Assembly (NCBI RefSeq): GCF_026242055.1
Contig: NZ_JAPJDL010000020.1
Coordinates: forward strand, 124,001 to 188,000
DNA: 64,000 bases
Reading direction: 5' to 3'
DNA from: Lentzea sp. NEAU-D7
Lineage (GTDB): Bacteria > Actinomycetota > Actinomycetes > Mycobacteriales > Pseudonocardiaceae
In this document: positions 44,886 through 53,872 of the stretch, piece by piece
Position numbering within the stretch: position 1 is the first letter of the stretch
Layout: every line of letters begins with the position of its first letter
Translations under genes and position numbers: made by a program
The notes under the pieces: generated by a model
The model's database searches: none
What the model was told of the DNA's origin: nothing
The model's input: the letters and a program-made list of their open reading frames with translations, nothing else

Positions 44886-45656
44886 ATGGCTGGTAGATCT
44901 GGCGCTAGAGGCCGGGGCTTCGGTAGGAACTTCAACTACCAGGAGTGGGCTTCTGGTGGGTTCCAGTTCGACGAGCCTGACGCGATACCCCAAGAACCAG
45001 AGGAAACCGAGGACGCGCCCCACGATGAGCGGGTTACAGGGCAAGGGCTAGGCGATATGTCTCAGCGTGAGGTGGACGACTCGTCGTCGTATCCGTACGA
45101 CGACGTGCCGAACCGGTTCGACATAGACGGATACGGCTCCGGGTTGTTCGGTGGCCCCGGCGCGGACCTCTTCGGCCAGCACGAGATGCCGGAAGCGGTG
45201 CCGGAGCAACTGCCGTACACAACCGGTCCGCATCCGGTCTACAGCACTGGCGGCCAACCGGCGTACAGCACCGGTGCGCAGCCTCAAGTGCGTCCGGAGG
45301 AGAATGCTTCTGCGGACTCGGGTTCACTGGTGCGGCCTTACACACGCACCGGTGGACGCACACGGCCCGACTACGACCTTGCTATCGAGGCGCTGATTTC
45401 GACCAGCGAAAAGGGCCTCGAACGGGATGCCGCAGTACTTCCCGAGCACAGGTCGATCTGCGGGTTGTGTGTGGACACGCGGTCGGTGGCCGAGGTCGCG
45501 GCACTCCTACGCTTGCCTCTTGGCGTCGTGCGGGTGTTGATCGGCGACATGGCAAGCATGGGTTTGGTTTTGATTCACCAGGGCGGTCTGGTCGTGGGGG
45601 ACCGGCCTTCCATGGAATTCCTGGAGAGGGTGCTCAGTGGGCTTCGCAGGCTCTAG
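44886..45656 (+). CDS. cvnC: DUF742 protein with long N-terminal extension (CvnC)
   Basis: 256 aa. The C-terminal 115 residues are the DUF742 winged-helix-like domain (LVRPYTRTGGRTRP, then VAALLRLPLGVVRVLIGDM). The N-terminal 140 residues are acidic, Tyr/Gly/Pro-rich and include a PVYSTGGQPAYSTGAQP repeat, much longer than the usual 120-aa CvnC. ATG 44886 has AGGGGTGAG upstream. This stretch uses relatively more AT-rich codons than its neighbours. Confidence 0.88.
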   Translation: MAGRSGARGRGFGRNFNYQEWASGGFQFDEPDAIPQEPEETEDAPHDERVTGQGLGDMSQREVDDSSSYPYDDVPNRFDIDGYGSGLFGGPGADLFGQHEMPEAVPEQLPYTTGPHPVYSTGGQPAYSTGAQPQVRPEENASADSGSLVRPYTRTGGRTRPDYDLAIEALISTSEKGLERDAAVLPEHRSICGLCVDTRSVAEVAALLRLPLGVVRVLIGDMASMGLVLIHQGGLVVGDRPSMEFLERVLSGLRRL

Positions 45657-46242
45657 TCCCCAGGGCGCCGAGGGCGCACGGAAGCCGACGACGTCCGCCA
45701 AGATCGTGGTGGCGGGTGGCTTCGGTGTGGGCAAGACGACGTTCGTCGGCTCGGTGTCCGAGATCGTCCCGTTGACCACCGAGGCGGTGATGACCGAGGC
45801 CAGCGCGGGGGTGGACGACCTCTCCGCCACGCCCAACAAGGTCACCACGACCGTCGCGATGGACTTCGGCCGCGTGTCGCTCGACAGCGACCTGATCCTG
45901 TACCTCTTCGGTACACCGGGTCAGCACCGGTTCTGGTTCATGTGGGACGACCTCGTGCGTGGTGCCATCGGCGCCATCGTGCTGGTCGACACCCGCCGCC
46001 TGGCCGACGCTTTCGCCTCGATCGACTTCTTCGACGACCGGCAGCTGCCGTACGTCGTCGGCGTCAACTGCTTCGACGGCCTCCTCCACCACAGGCTGGA
46101 GGACGTGCGCGAAGCACTGACGATCGACGAGTCGGTGCCGATCGTGACGTGCGACGCGCGCAACCGGCAGTCGACCAAGCAGACGCTCATCACGCTGGTG
46201 GAGCACGCGATGCGCCAGTGGATGTCCGTCCGCGCGGGCTGA
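45637..46242 (+). CDS. cvnD: Conservon ATP/GTP-binding protein (CvnD)
   Basis: 201-aa Ras-like GTPase. G1 is GGFGVGKTT, G3 FGTPGQHRF, and the G4-like segment GVNCFDG. The GTG lies 20 bp inside cvnC, so translation is coupled. It is the output GTPase of the conservon; in Streptomyces such units affect development and antibiotic production. A terminator hairpin follows. Confidence 0.92.
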   Translation: MGFAGSSPQGAEGARKPTTSAKIVVAGGFGVGKTTFVGSVSEIVPLTTEAVMTEASAGVDDLSATPNKVTTTVAMDFGRVSLDSDLILYLFGTPGQHRFWFMWDDLVRGAIGAIVLVDTRRLADAFASIDFFDDRQLPYVVGVNCFDGLLHHRLEDVREALTIDESVPIVTCDARNRQSTKQTLITLVEHAMRQWMSVRAG

Positions 46243-46283
46243 ACTCCTTCCGCCGGAGTACGACCCGCGACGCACGACTGAAC

Positions 46284-46319
46284 GAGGCGAGCGCCACCTT
46301 CGGGAACGGCGCTCGCCTC
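46284..46319 (+). terminator. Conservon terminator
   Basis: GAGGCGAGCGCC pairs perfectly with GGCGCTCGCCTC over a 12-nt loop, 41 bases after the cvnD stop. Confidence 0.8.
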
Positions 46320-46396
46320 ATCGTCGTGATCTGACTCAGCTCGGTTCTGGTCGGTCCAAGTGGTCGTCCCTTCGCCGTTCTTCGCCGTTGCCGCTG

Positions 46397-46708
46397 TCAG
46401 CCGATGTGCAGGCCGACGCCGATGCCGATGAAGAGGCCGTCGAGCAGACCGTGATGACCGTCGTGCCAGTCGTCATCCCAGTCGTTGTCCCAGTCGTCCC
46501 AGTCGTGCCAGTGGTGTCCGGTGCTGATCCCGAGGCCGAGGCCCAGGCCGATGTCATCGGTCTTGGCCGCGGTGTCCAGCCGGACGTGGGCGGCGTTGTC
46601 GTCCTGGGTGCTCGGGGCGGCCGACGCCGTGCCCGACGAGAACGGCAGGGCGAAGGCCAGGGCTGTGAGGGTGGCGGCGACTTGAAGCGCCCGCCGGGTG
46701 TTGACCAT
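46397..46708 (-). CDS. Small secreted Asp/His/Trp-rich protein
   Basis: 103 aa. AGGAGG lies eight bases before the ATG. A Sec signal peptide (LTALAFALPFSSGTASA, cleavage after ASA) precedes a mature peptide of about 73 residues. Its centre is a HWHDWDDWDNDWDDDWHD stretch, flanked by Gly/Ile/Leu repeats (IGLGLGLGIS and FIGIGVGLHIG). The His/Asp density suggests metal binding or a surface role. No family is recognised. Confidence 0.7.
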   Translation of the reverse strand: MVNTRRALQVAATLTALAFALPFSSGTASAAPSTQDDNAAHVRLDTAAKTDDIGLGLGLGISTGHHWHDWDDWDNDWDDDWHDGHHGLLDGLFIGIGVGLHIG

Positions 46709-46825
46709 TGTGGAGTCCTCCTAGGTCGGTGAACGTTTCTCGGGTACGTCCACGTCAACCGACGCTAGGCCGCGACACACTCACGTAAGAGTGATCGGGA
46801 TCCCCGATCGGGGGATGACCGGCTG

Positions 46826-49078
46826 TCAGTCCTCGTCCACCAGAGCGGCGGACGTGACCCGATGGAGCGGGAACCTCAGCACCTCTCCGTAGCTGTGGTC
46901 GTAGCCCTCCAGCACACCGCCCCCGACCACGTGCGGCTCGATCACGCGCTGTGCCGCCGTGCCGTGGGAGTCGACGAACCCGACGAGCACCCTGCGGCGC
47001 GCCCGTGCGGCCTGCTGCAACAACGACAGGGTCGCGGACGGGCCGGAACCGAGGTGCCCGGGAACGGCGATCCGTTCACCCCGTGGTGTCGCGGCGGCAC
47101 GATCACCGGCCCGGACCAGCCGGACGAGCTCACCCAGTCGCTCGTCGGGGTGCACGGCGGGTGACACCGGTTTGCGGACACTGCGCTGCCTCGGCGTGGT
47201 CCGGCGGCCGCCCGGCCGCAGGTCGAGCACCTGGCCGTCCGGGCCCTCCGCGGCCGGGGCGAACCCGGCCGAGCGCAGCCCGTCCAGCACGTCCGCCAAC
47301 GGCAACGGGCTGACGAGCACGGTCGGAGCGATCCGGCGCAGCTCCAGCCGTGCCGCCTCGGGGTGCGCGAGGACCTCGCTGATCAGCACCGGGTCGTCGC
47401 AGCGCAGGAACGAGCCCGCCGCCCCGCCGCGCAGCCTGCCGTGGCGGCGCGCGGCGTCGTCGATCAGGTAGGTCAGCGACTGCGGGACCGGCGTGCGCGA
47501 CCGGGTCTTGAACAGTTCCTGCAGCTCGTCGGCGGTGCGTCCGGCGTCGAAGGCCCGGCGGACGGTGGCCTCGCTGATCCGGTAGACGGTGGCACCGCCG
47601 GCCGACTCGACGTTCGCGACCAGCGCCAGCTCGTCCGCGAGCTCCGGTTCGAGACGGCCGGGGGCGACGACGGTGAGGTCGGCCTGCAGCAGCACGTGGT
47701 CCAGTGGCGCGGGCAGGGCGTCCCCGAGCGACTTCGCGGCGTGGCCGGGGCCCTCGTCGAGCAGCACGCGGCCCGCGCTGGTGATCGCGCCGAGGGCCAG
47801 CACGCCGACCGCGGTGCCCTCCTCGACCGTCCAGCGCACCAGCTCGTCGCGTTGCCTGCCGCCCCGGCGCGGCGCGCGCCAGCCGAGCAGGGCGGCCAGG
47901 TCGGCGGGGGCCGAGATCGCGGTGCCCTTGGGGAACGCGCCGAGCGCCTCCAGGATCCACCGCCGGTCGCGCGGGGCCTGGGCGCGGCGGATCTCGTCCG
48001 CGAGCGGGTTGAAGAGCTTGTCCTTCTCGTCCCGGCGGCCGATCAGCGCCGGCAGTCGCGGCAGGTCGAGCCAGGCGTGCGCGAGCGTGGCCCAGCGGAC
48101 CTCGGTGGTCGCGGCGAGCCAGACGTCGGCCTTGGTCGTCGGCACCCACTCGGGTTCCGCGGCCTCGGTGTTCGCGGCCAGGTCCGCGCCGACCGCGAGC
48201 TCGATCAGCAGGGCGGCACGGCGTTCGTCGACGTCGAGGTCCTTGACGACCTTGCGCAGCTCGCGGACGCCCAGACCGCCCGTCCGCAGCACCGGCGCCG
48301 GTTCGGCCGACCAGCTCGCGATCAGGTTCTCGACGTGCCGGACGAGCTCCAGGGCCTCGCCGGCACCGGTGGCGTCGACGCTGCTCTGCTGGAGCGCGGT
48401 GGTCTTGAGCTTCGGTTCGGTGACCTGGATCGGGCCGAGAGGGCGCTCGCCGCGCAGTTCGAGGGCGATCTCCCGCGGCAGCTCGACCGTGCCGGGGTCG
48501 CGCCGCAGCAGCAGGCCGCGGGCGAGCAGCCGTTGCACGGGGGTCTCGGCCTTGTCGAGCGGCACGACGCGGGAGGCGTCCTTCGTGTCGCCGATGGGCG
48601 GTCCGGCGGCGAGCTTCTGCAGCACCCGCTGCTCGCCCTCGGTGATGCCGGTGAGGTCGTAGGTCTGCCCGGTCGCGCGGCCCAAGCCACCGGGGTGGGC
48701 GCCGAACGCCTCGCGGGTGAGGGGAGGGACCGACAGCGCGTCGTCGTCGCCCCAGGCGAGGGCGAGGGACCTCAGTTTCGCGACCGCCTGCTTGAGCGGC
48801 TTGGGCTTCACGTCCGGCCCGAGGACCTGCGCGAGTGTGGGCAACGCCACGGGCCCGGCGTCCGCACCCTGCACGACCAGGGCCTCGAGCACGGTCAGCG
48901 TGAAGGTGTCGAGGTCCTCGCAGGCACGCGCGATCGATGCCCTGGTGCCGACCCGCGTCGCGAGCACGGACATATCGGCAGGTGGGGGCGTTGCCAGATC
49001 GGGGCGCGCGCGCAGCAGCGCGACGAGAGCGACGTCGTCCTGGGCGCGCAGCCAGTCGGCGAGTGTGATGCCGGACAT
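46826..49078 (-). CDS. Helicase-associated C-terminal domain protein (Rv0862c-like)
   Basis: 750 aa, near the length of M. tuberculosis Rv0862c, whose gene is beside XPB there. The central region is helical and matches the helicase-conserved C-terminal domain (LDHVLLQADLTVVAPGRL in part). The C-terminus is a WYL-like domain (RVLVGFVDSHGT, then VIEPHVVGGGVLEGYDH). There are no ATPase motifs, so it is probably an accessory to XPB or a WYL-type regulator. Here it is about 10 kb from XPB. Confidence 0.82.
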   Translation of the reverse strand: MSGITLADWLRAQDDVALVALLRARPDLATPPPADMSVLATRVGTRASIARACEDLDTFTLTVLEALVVQGADAGPVALPTLAQVLGPDVKPKPLKQAVAKLRSLALAWGDDDALSVPPLTREAFGAHPGGLGRATGQTYDLTGITEGEQRVLQKLAAGPPIGDTKDASRVVPLDKAETPVQRLLARGLLLRRDPGTVELPREIALELRGERPLGPIQVTEPKLKTTALQQSSVDATGAGEALELVRHVENLIASWSAEPAPVLRTGGLGVRELRKVVKDLDVDERRAALLIELAVGADLAANTEAAEPEWVPTTKADVWLAATTEVRWATLAHAWLDLPRLPALIGRRDEKDKLFNPLADEIRRAQAPRDRRWILEALGAFPKGTAISAPADLAALLGWRAPRRGGRQRDELVRWTVEEGTAVGVLALGAITSAGRVLLDEGPGHAAKSLGDALPAPLDHVLLQADLTVVAPGRLEPELADELALVANVESAGGATVYRISEATVRRAFDAGRTADELQELFKTRSRTPVPQSLTYLIDDAARRHGRLRGGAAGSFLRCDDPVLISEVLAHPEAARLELRRIAPTVLVSPLPLADVLDGLRSAGFAPAAEGPDGQVLDLRPGGRRTTPRQRSVRKPVSPAVHPDERLGELVRLVRAGDRAAATPRGERIAVPGHLGSGPSATLSLLQQAARARRRVLVGFVDSHGTAAQRVIEPHVVGGGVLEGYDHSYGEVLRFPLHRVTSAALVDED

Positions 49079-49164
49079 TCTCACCACGGTATATGGGCCG
49101 CCGGAGAACACGACGTGCTCTGTCACACTTGTGCCCGTCAGCAGGCACGACCGAGGAGGAGAAC

Positions 49165-49350
49165 GTGGCGAAAGGACGCCCTGGACGGGTCGACCCGCAC
49201 TGGCCGGATGGCCCGGACGGCGGTCACCCCGTCACCGAACTGACCAGTGACCTGCAGGGTGCGCTCTCCCCGTTCGGCACGGTGACGTTCCCGCTGCCGT
49301 CGGAGGACCTCCCGTACAAGCACCCGGTGACCGAGATCAACAAGTCCTGA
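49165..49350 (+). CDS. Small conserved protein (Rv0863-like position)
   Basis: 61 aa from GTG 49165, with GAGGAGGA upstream. It is hydrophilic, with DPHWPDGPDGG and a C-terminal DLPYKHPVTEINKS. It is divergent from the Rv0862c-like gene, as in mycobacteria, where Rv0863 encodes a small protein of unknown function. An in-frame extension to 49093 looks unused. Confidence 0.7.
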   Translation: MAKGRPGRVDPHWPDGPDGGHPVTELTSDLQGALSPFGTVTFPLPSEDLPYKHPVTEINKS

Positions 49351-49457
49351 GTGGATTGTCAGGCCGGTCTTAAAACTCGCCGAGTCGGGTGAGTACCGCA
49401 AAGGGCCCGGGGATAGGCTCGTTTCCCGCTTGAGCTGTACTTCGTGGGAGGACGACG

Positions 49458-50843
<1,386 letters not shown>

Positions 50844-50867
50844 GGGCCGCGGCACCAGCACGAGCCG

Positions 50868-50907
50868 GAAGACGTCAGGGGCGAAAAGCGTGCCCGCTGA
50901 CGTCTTT
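50868..50907 (+). terminator. Malic enzyme terminator
   Basis: AAGACGTCAG pairs with CTGACGTCTT, 25 bases after the stop, across an 18-nt loop. Confidence 0.65.
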
Positions 50908-50948
50908 CGGCACAGGCCGTCCGCGCGCGTCCGGCATACGATCGCCGT

Positions 50949-51422
50949 ATGACCAAGCAGTTCACCCACCTGGACTCCCAAGGCGCGGCCCGGATGGTCG
51001 ACGTCTCCGGCAAGGAGCAGACCACCCGGACTGCCGTGGCCACCGGGATCCTGCACACGACCGCCGAAGTGGTTGAGTTGCTGGGCGCCGACGGCCTGCC
51101 CAAGGGCGACGCCCTGGCGACGGCCCGGATCGCGGGCATCATGGCCGCGAAGCGCACCTGGGAACTCGTGCCGCTGTGCCACCCGATCGCGCTGTCGTCG
51201 GTGGTGGTGGACCTGGCACTGGCACCGTCCGCCGTGCTGATCACCGCCACCGTCCGCACGACCGACCGCACGGGCGTCGAGATGGAAGCCCTGACCGCGG
51301 TCTCCGTGGCCGGCCTGACGCTCCACGACATGGTGAAGTCGGTCGACCCCGCGGCGTCCCTGGACGCAGTGCGGGTGGAGCGCAAGGAAGGCGGCAAGTC
51401 CGGCCTGTGGGAGCGCCCGTGA
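50949..51422 (+). CDS. moaC: Cyclic pyranopterin monophosphate synthase
   Basis: 157 aa. Converts the MoaA product into cyclic pyranopterin monophosphate. It has MVDVSGKEQTTRTA at the N-terminus and the conserved LCHPIALSS and EMEALTAVSVA segments. It starts the moaC-mog-moaE operon, matching Rv0864-Rv0866. Confidence 0.94.
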   Translation: MTKQFTHLDSQGAARMVDVSGKEQTTRTAVATGILHTTAEVVELLGADGLPKGDALATARIAGIMAAKRTWELVPLCHPIALSSVVVDLALAPSAVLITATVRTTDRTGVEMEALTAVSVAGLTLHDMVKSVDPAASLDAVRVERKEGGKSGLWERP

Positions 51423-51889
51423 AGGCGGTGGTGATCACCGCGTCCAACCGCGCCGCGGCCGGTGTCTACGCCGATCGCAGCGGACCCCTGATCGTCGAGT
51501 GGCTGACCGCACGCGGTTTCTCGGTCTCCTCGCCGGTGGTGGTGCCGGACGGCGACCCGGTGCGCGAGGCGCTGTCGGCCGCGGTGTCCGACGGCGCCGA
51601 CCTGGTGCTGACGACCGGTGGCACCGGCATCAACCCGACCGACCGCACGCCCGAGGCGACCCGAGCGGTGCTGGACTACGAGGTGCCCGGCCTGGCCGAC
51701 GTCATCCGGATGTCGGGCTGGCCGCGGGTGCCCGGCTCCGTGCTGTCGCGCGGCGTCGCCGGTGTCGCCGGACGGACGTTGGTCGTGAACCTGCCCGGCT
51801 CGACCGGCGGCGTGCGGGACGGGCTGGACGTGCTCGCCTCGGTCGTCGAGCATGCTCTCGACCAACTGCGTGGAGGTGACCACAAATGA
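51419..51889 (+). CDS. mog: Molybdopterin adenylyltransferase, MogA/MoaB type
   Basis: 156 aa. The MPT-binding motif TTGGTGINPTDRTPE is intact, and NLPGSTGGVRDGL follows near the C-terminus. It adenylates molybdopterin before MoeA inserts the metal. The GTG overlaps the moaC stop (GTGA). Confidence 0.93.
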   Translation: MKAVVITASNRAAAGVYADRSGPLIVEWLTARGFSVSSPVVVPDGDPVREALSAAVSDGADLVLTTGGTGINPTDRTPEATRAVLDYEVPGLADVIRMSGWPRVPGSVLSRGVAGVAGRTLVVNLPGSTGGVRDGLDVLASVVEHALDQLRGGDHK

Positions 51890-52311
51890 GCGTGGTGCTG
51901 CGGGCCGTGGTGACCGAGGAACCGCTGTCGGTGGAGGAGCACGCGGCTCTGGTCGCGTCTGACCGGGCCGGTGCCGTCGTCACCTTCTCCGGTGTGGTGC
52001 GGGACCACGACGGCGGGCGGACAGTGCTGGAGCTGGAGTACCACTCGCACCCTTCCGCCTCGGACGTGGTGGCCGAGGTCGTGGAGTCGTTGGCCTCGAA
52101 GTACGCCGGGGTGCACGGGATCGCCGTCTCGCACCGGGTCGGGCCGTTGAAGATCGGTGATGTGGCGCTGGCCTGTGCCGTGGCCGCTGAGCACCGGGGG
52201 GAAGCGTTTTCCCTTTGTTCCGACCTGGTGGACGAGGTCAAGGCTCGGTTGCCGGTGTGGAAGAGGCAGGTCTTTCCTGGCGGCGAGGACGAGTGGGTCA
52301 ACTGCCCCTGA
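51886..52311 (+). CDS. moaE: Molybdopterin synthase catalytic subunit
   Basis: 141 aa. It has the core FSGVVRDHDGGRTVLELEYHSH region (part), the ISHRVG-type IAVSHRVGPLKIGD segment and the catalytic lysine region LVDEVKARLPVWKRQ. It forms the MPT synthase tetramer with MoaD, encoded 6.4 kb away at 58664. The ATG overlaps mog (ATGA). Confidence 0.93.
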   Translation: MSVVLRAVVTEEPLSVEEHAALVASDRAGAVVTFSGVVRDHDGGRTVLELEYHSHPSASDVVAEVVESLASKYAGVHGIAVSHRVGPLKIGDVALACAVAAEHRGEAFSLCSDLVDEVKARLPVWKRQVFPGGEDEWVNCP

Positions 52312-52656
52312 GGTTGGCCTGGTCCGGTCGGCTTGGAGGGTCGGCTTGCCGTGCGCGGGCCGGGCTTGGGTGCGGGTCGGCTTGCGGGCGGTTGTCGCGT
52401 TCCAGCGGGGTGGGTCGCGTTCCTGGTGTTCGGTCGCCTCGCGGGTGCCTGGTGGCACCGCGGGTCCGGTTGTGGCGGCTGGTTCCTGTTCCAGCGGAGG
52501 GGTCGCCTTGCGATTGCCGGTGCTGATTCCAGCGGAGAGGTCGCGTCGACTCGACACTACGCCTGACTGGCTCGCCCCTGCCTGGTCCGGCAACTCGGCG
52601 GGCTCGCCCACGCTCGTCTGGCGCGCTGCGGGCCCGCCCCACCCGGAAATGCAGGC
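52312..52656. repeat. G-rich imperfect direct-repeat spacer between convergent moaE and rpf
   Basis: No credible gene. GGTCGGCTTG occurs at 52326, 52339 and 52375; GTCGCGTTCC occurs twice near 52394-52422; TTCCAGCGG occurs three times between 52398 and 52535. The plus strand is strongly G-rich over T-runs. It may be a decayed minisatellite or duplicated coding scrap. Confidence 0.6.
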
Positions 52657-52693
52657 AGGGACCTCACCGTCGGGGGGTAACGGTGAGATCCCT
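52657..52693 (-). terminator. rpf terminator hairpin
   Basis: CTCACCGT pairs with ACGGTGAG around a CGGGGGGTA loop, and the outer AGGGA/TCCCT arms extend it past one mismatch. It lies about 70 bases beyond the rpf stop. Confidence 0.65.
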
Positions 52694-52764
52694 GGTCCTG
52701 TGTCAGCCCACTAGTACGGGCCGGCGTTCGTGCGACCGATCAGATCGGTCCGAGCCGGGGAGGC

Positions 52765-53409
52765 TCAGACCAGGATCTTGTGGCCCGGGAAGATCAGGTC
52801 GGGGTTCGTGATGAAGCCCTTGTTCTTCTCCACGATGGCCTGGTAGCCGCCGGCGACCTTGTTGGCGTCCGCGATCTTCGACAGGGTGTCGCCCGCCTTG
52901 ATCTCGTAGTTGCCGTTCGGGTTCGTCTTCGAGCCCTCGAGCACCACGGCGGGGGCCTGCTGGACCGGAGCGGCGGCCTGGCGCTGCTGCGGCTGGACCT
53001 TGCGCTGCTGCTGCGGGGCCGGGGCGGTCCTGGCGGCCGGAGCCGAGTTGACGCCCAGCTTGCGGCTGCAGGCGGGCCAGGCGTTGTTCACGCCCTGGCC
53101 GGCGGCGACGCGCTCGGCGACAGCGATCTGCTGCTCGCGCGAGGCGTTGGCCGGGTTGCCCTGGCCGCCGTAGGCGTTCCACGTCTGCTGGGTGAACTGC
53201 AGGCCGCCGTAGTAGCCGTTGCCCGTGTTGGCGCCCCAGTTACCACTTGCCTCGCACTGAGCGAGGGCGTCCCAGTTCACGGGGGCCGCGTTGGCGGTGC
53301 CAACGGCCAGGCCCAGAGGGGCGCCGGCGATGATGCCGACAGCCGCGACCTTGGCGATAGTGCGAGCGGCGGAACTCTGCTTGCCCTTGTTGCCTCGGTT
53401 GAAAGCCAT
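52765..53409 (-). CDS. rpfA: Resuscitation-promoting factor, transglycosylase-like + LysM
   Basis: 214 aa. A signal peptide ends in ANAA. The Rpf domain is NWDALAQCEASGNWGANTGN with catalytic Glu in QCEASG, YYGGLQFTQQTW and RVAAGQGVNNAWPAC. A Gln/Ala/Pro linker leads to a LysM domain (YEIKAGDTLSKIA). It cleaves peptidoglycan to promote growth resumption and spore germination. It sits where Rv0867c rpfA does. Its 200-bp leader and a CRP palindrome suggest second-messenger control. Confidence 0.93.
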   Translation of the reverse strand: MAFNRGNKGKQSSAARTIAKVAAVGIIAGAPLGLAVGTANAAPVNWDALAQCEASGNWGANTGNGYYGGLQFTQQTWNAYGGQGNPANASREQQIAVAERVAAGQGVNNAWPACSRKLGVNSAPAARTAPAPQQQRKVQPQQRQAAAPVQQAPAVVLEGSKTNPNGNYEIKAGDTLSKIADANKVAGGYQAIVEKNKGFITNPDLIFPGHKILV

Positions 53410-53617
53410 GTGCCTCTCGGTCCACCTCACCTGCTGCCAGGAACTCGGGTTCGGGGCCCGGTGCGTTCCTGCGTCCCAGTCCGGCGGTTTCTCTCGCTCG
53501 GGGTATGTGCCGGAGAACCCTCGGACTGGGTTCGGTGTGCGGTCCTCCGGATGGTGCTCGTGGCTGGTTCGGGCCAGCCGAGGAGCGACCGTACGTAACC
53601 GCTGAGCCGCTCTCCAA
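53410..53617 (-). promoter_or_regulatory. Long structured rpf leader, possible c-di-AMP (ydaO-type) riboswitch
   Basis: Read on the minus strand, the leader contains GGTCGCTC at its 5' end, three CCGAACC motifs, and a long-range pairing CCCAGTCCG with CGGACTGGG (plus-strand 53474-53482 and 53522-53530). Actinobacterial rpf genes often carry a ydaO riboswitch. I do not find the usual GCGGGGGACCCA-like element, so the class is uncertain. An untranslated structured leader is more secure than the class. Confidence 0.4.
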
Positions 53618-53627
53618 ATGTTTCGAC

Positions 53628-53645
53628 CTGTGATGCGCATCACAG
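53628..53645. promoter_or_regulatory. Perfect CRP-type palindrome upstream of rpf
   Basis: CTGTGATGCGCATCACAG is an 18-bp perfect palindrome and an exact TGTGA-N6-TCACA match. CRP control of rpfA is established in M. tuberculosis and Streptomyces, which supports function here. It lies 219 bp before the rpf start. Confidence 0.85.
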
Positions 53646-53872
53646 TAACGACCTGAAAAGTTGTATGGAGCCTACAAAACGGCAGCTCAAAGGTGCCGTT
53701 ATCGGTCCGTTTCCATTCTGAGATCCGCCGAGATCTATTACGGAAAGTGAGGCGTGGCTCACGTGTGTTGCGCCATCGGAGACCGCCGTTCACGGTCGAG
53801 CGGTGGCCGTCGGCGGCCCCTCGCGGACACCTTCCGATCGACTGACGAAGATCCACTTGCCAGGATCGGGGT

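Noticed and set aside
46388..46732. 114-codon plus-strand frame opposite the Asp/His/Trp-rich gene
   Set aside because: The minus frame has a good Shine-Dalgarno and a signal peptide; the plus frame has neither.
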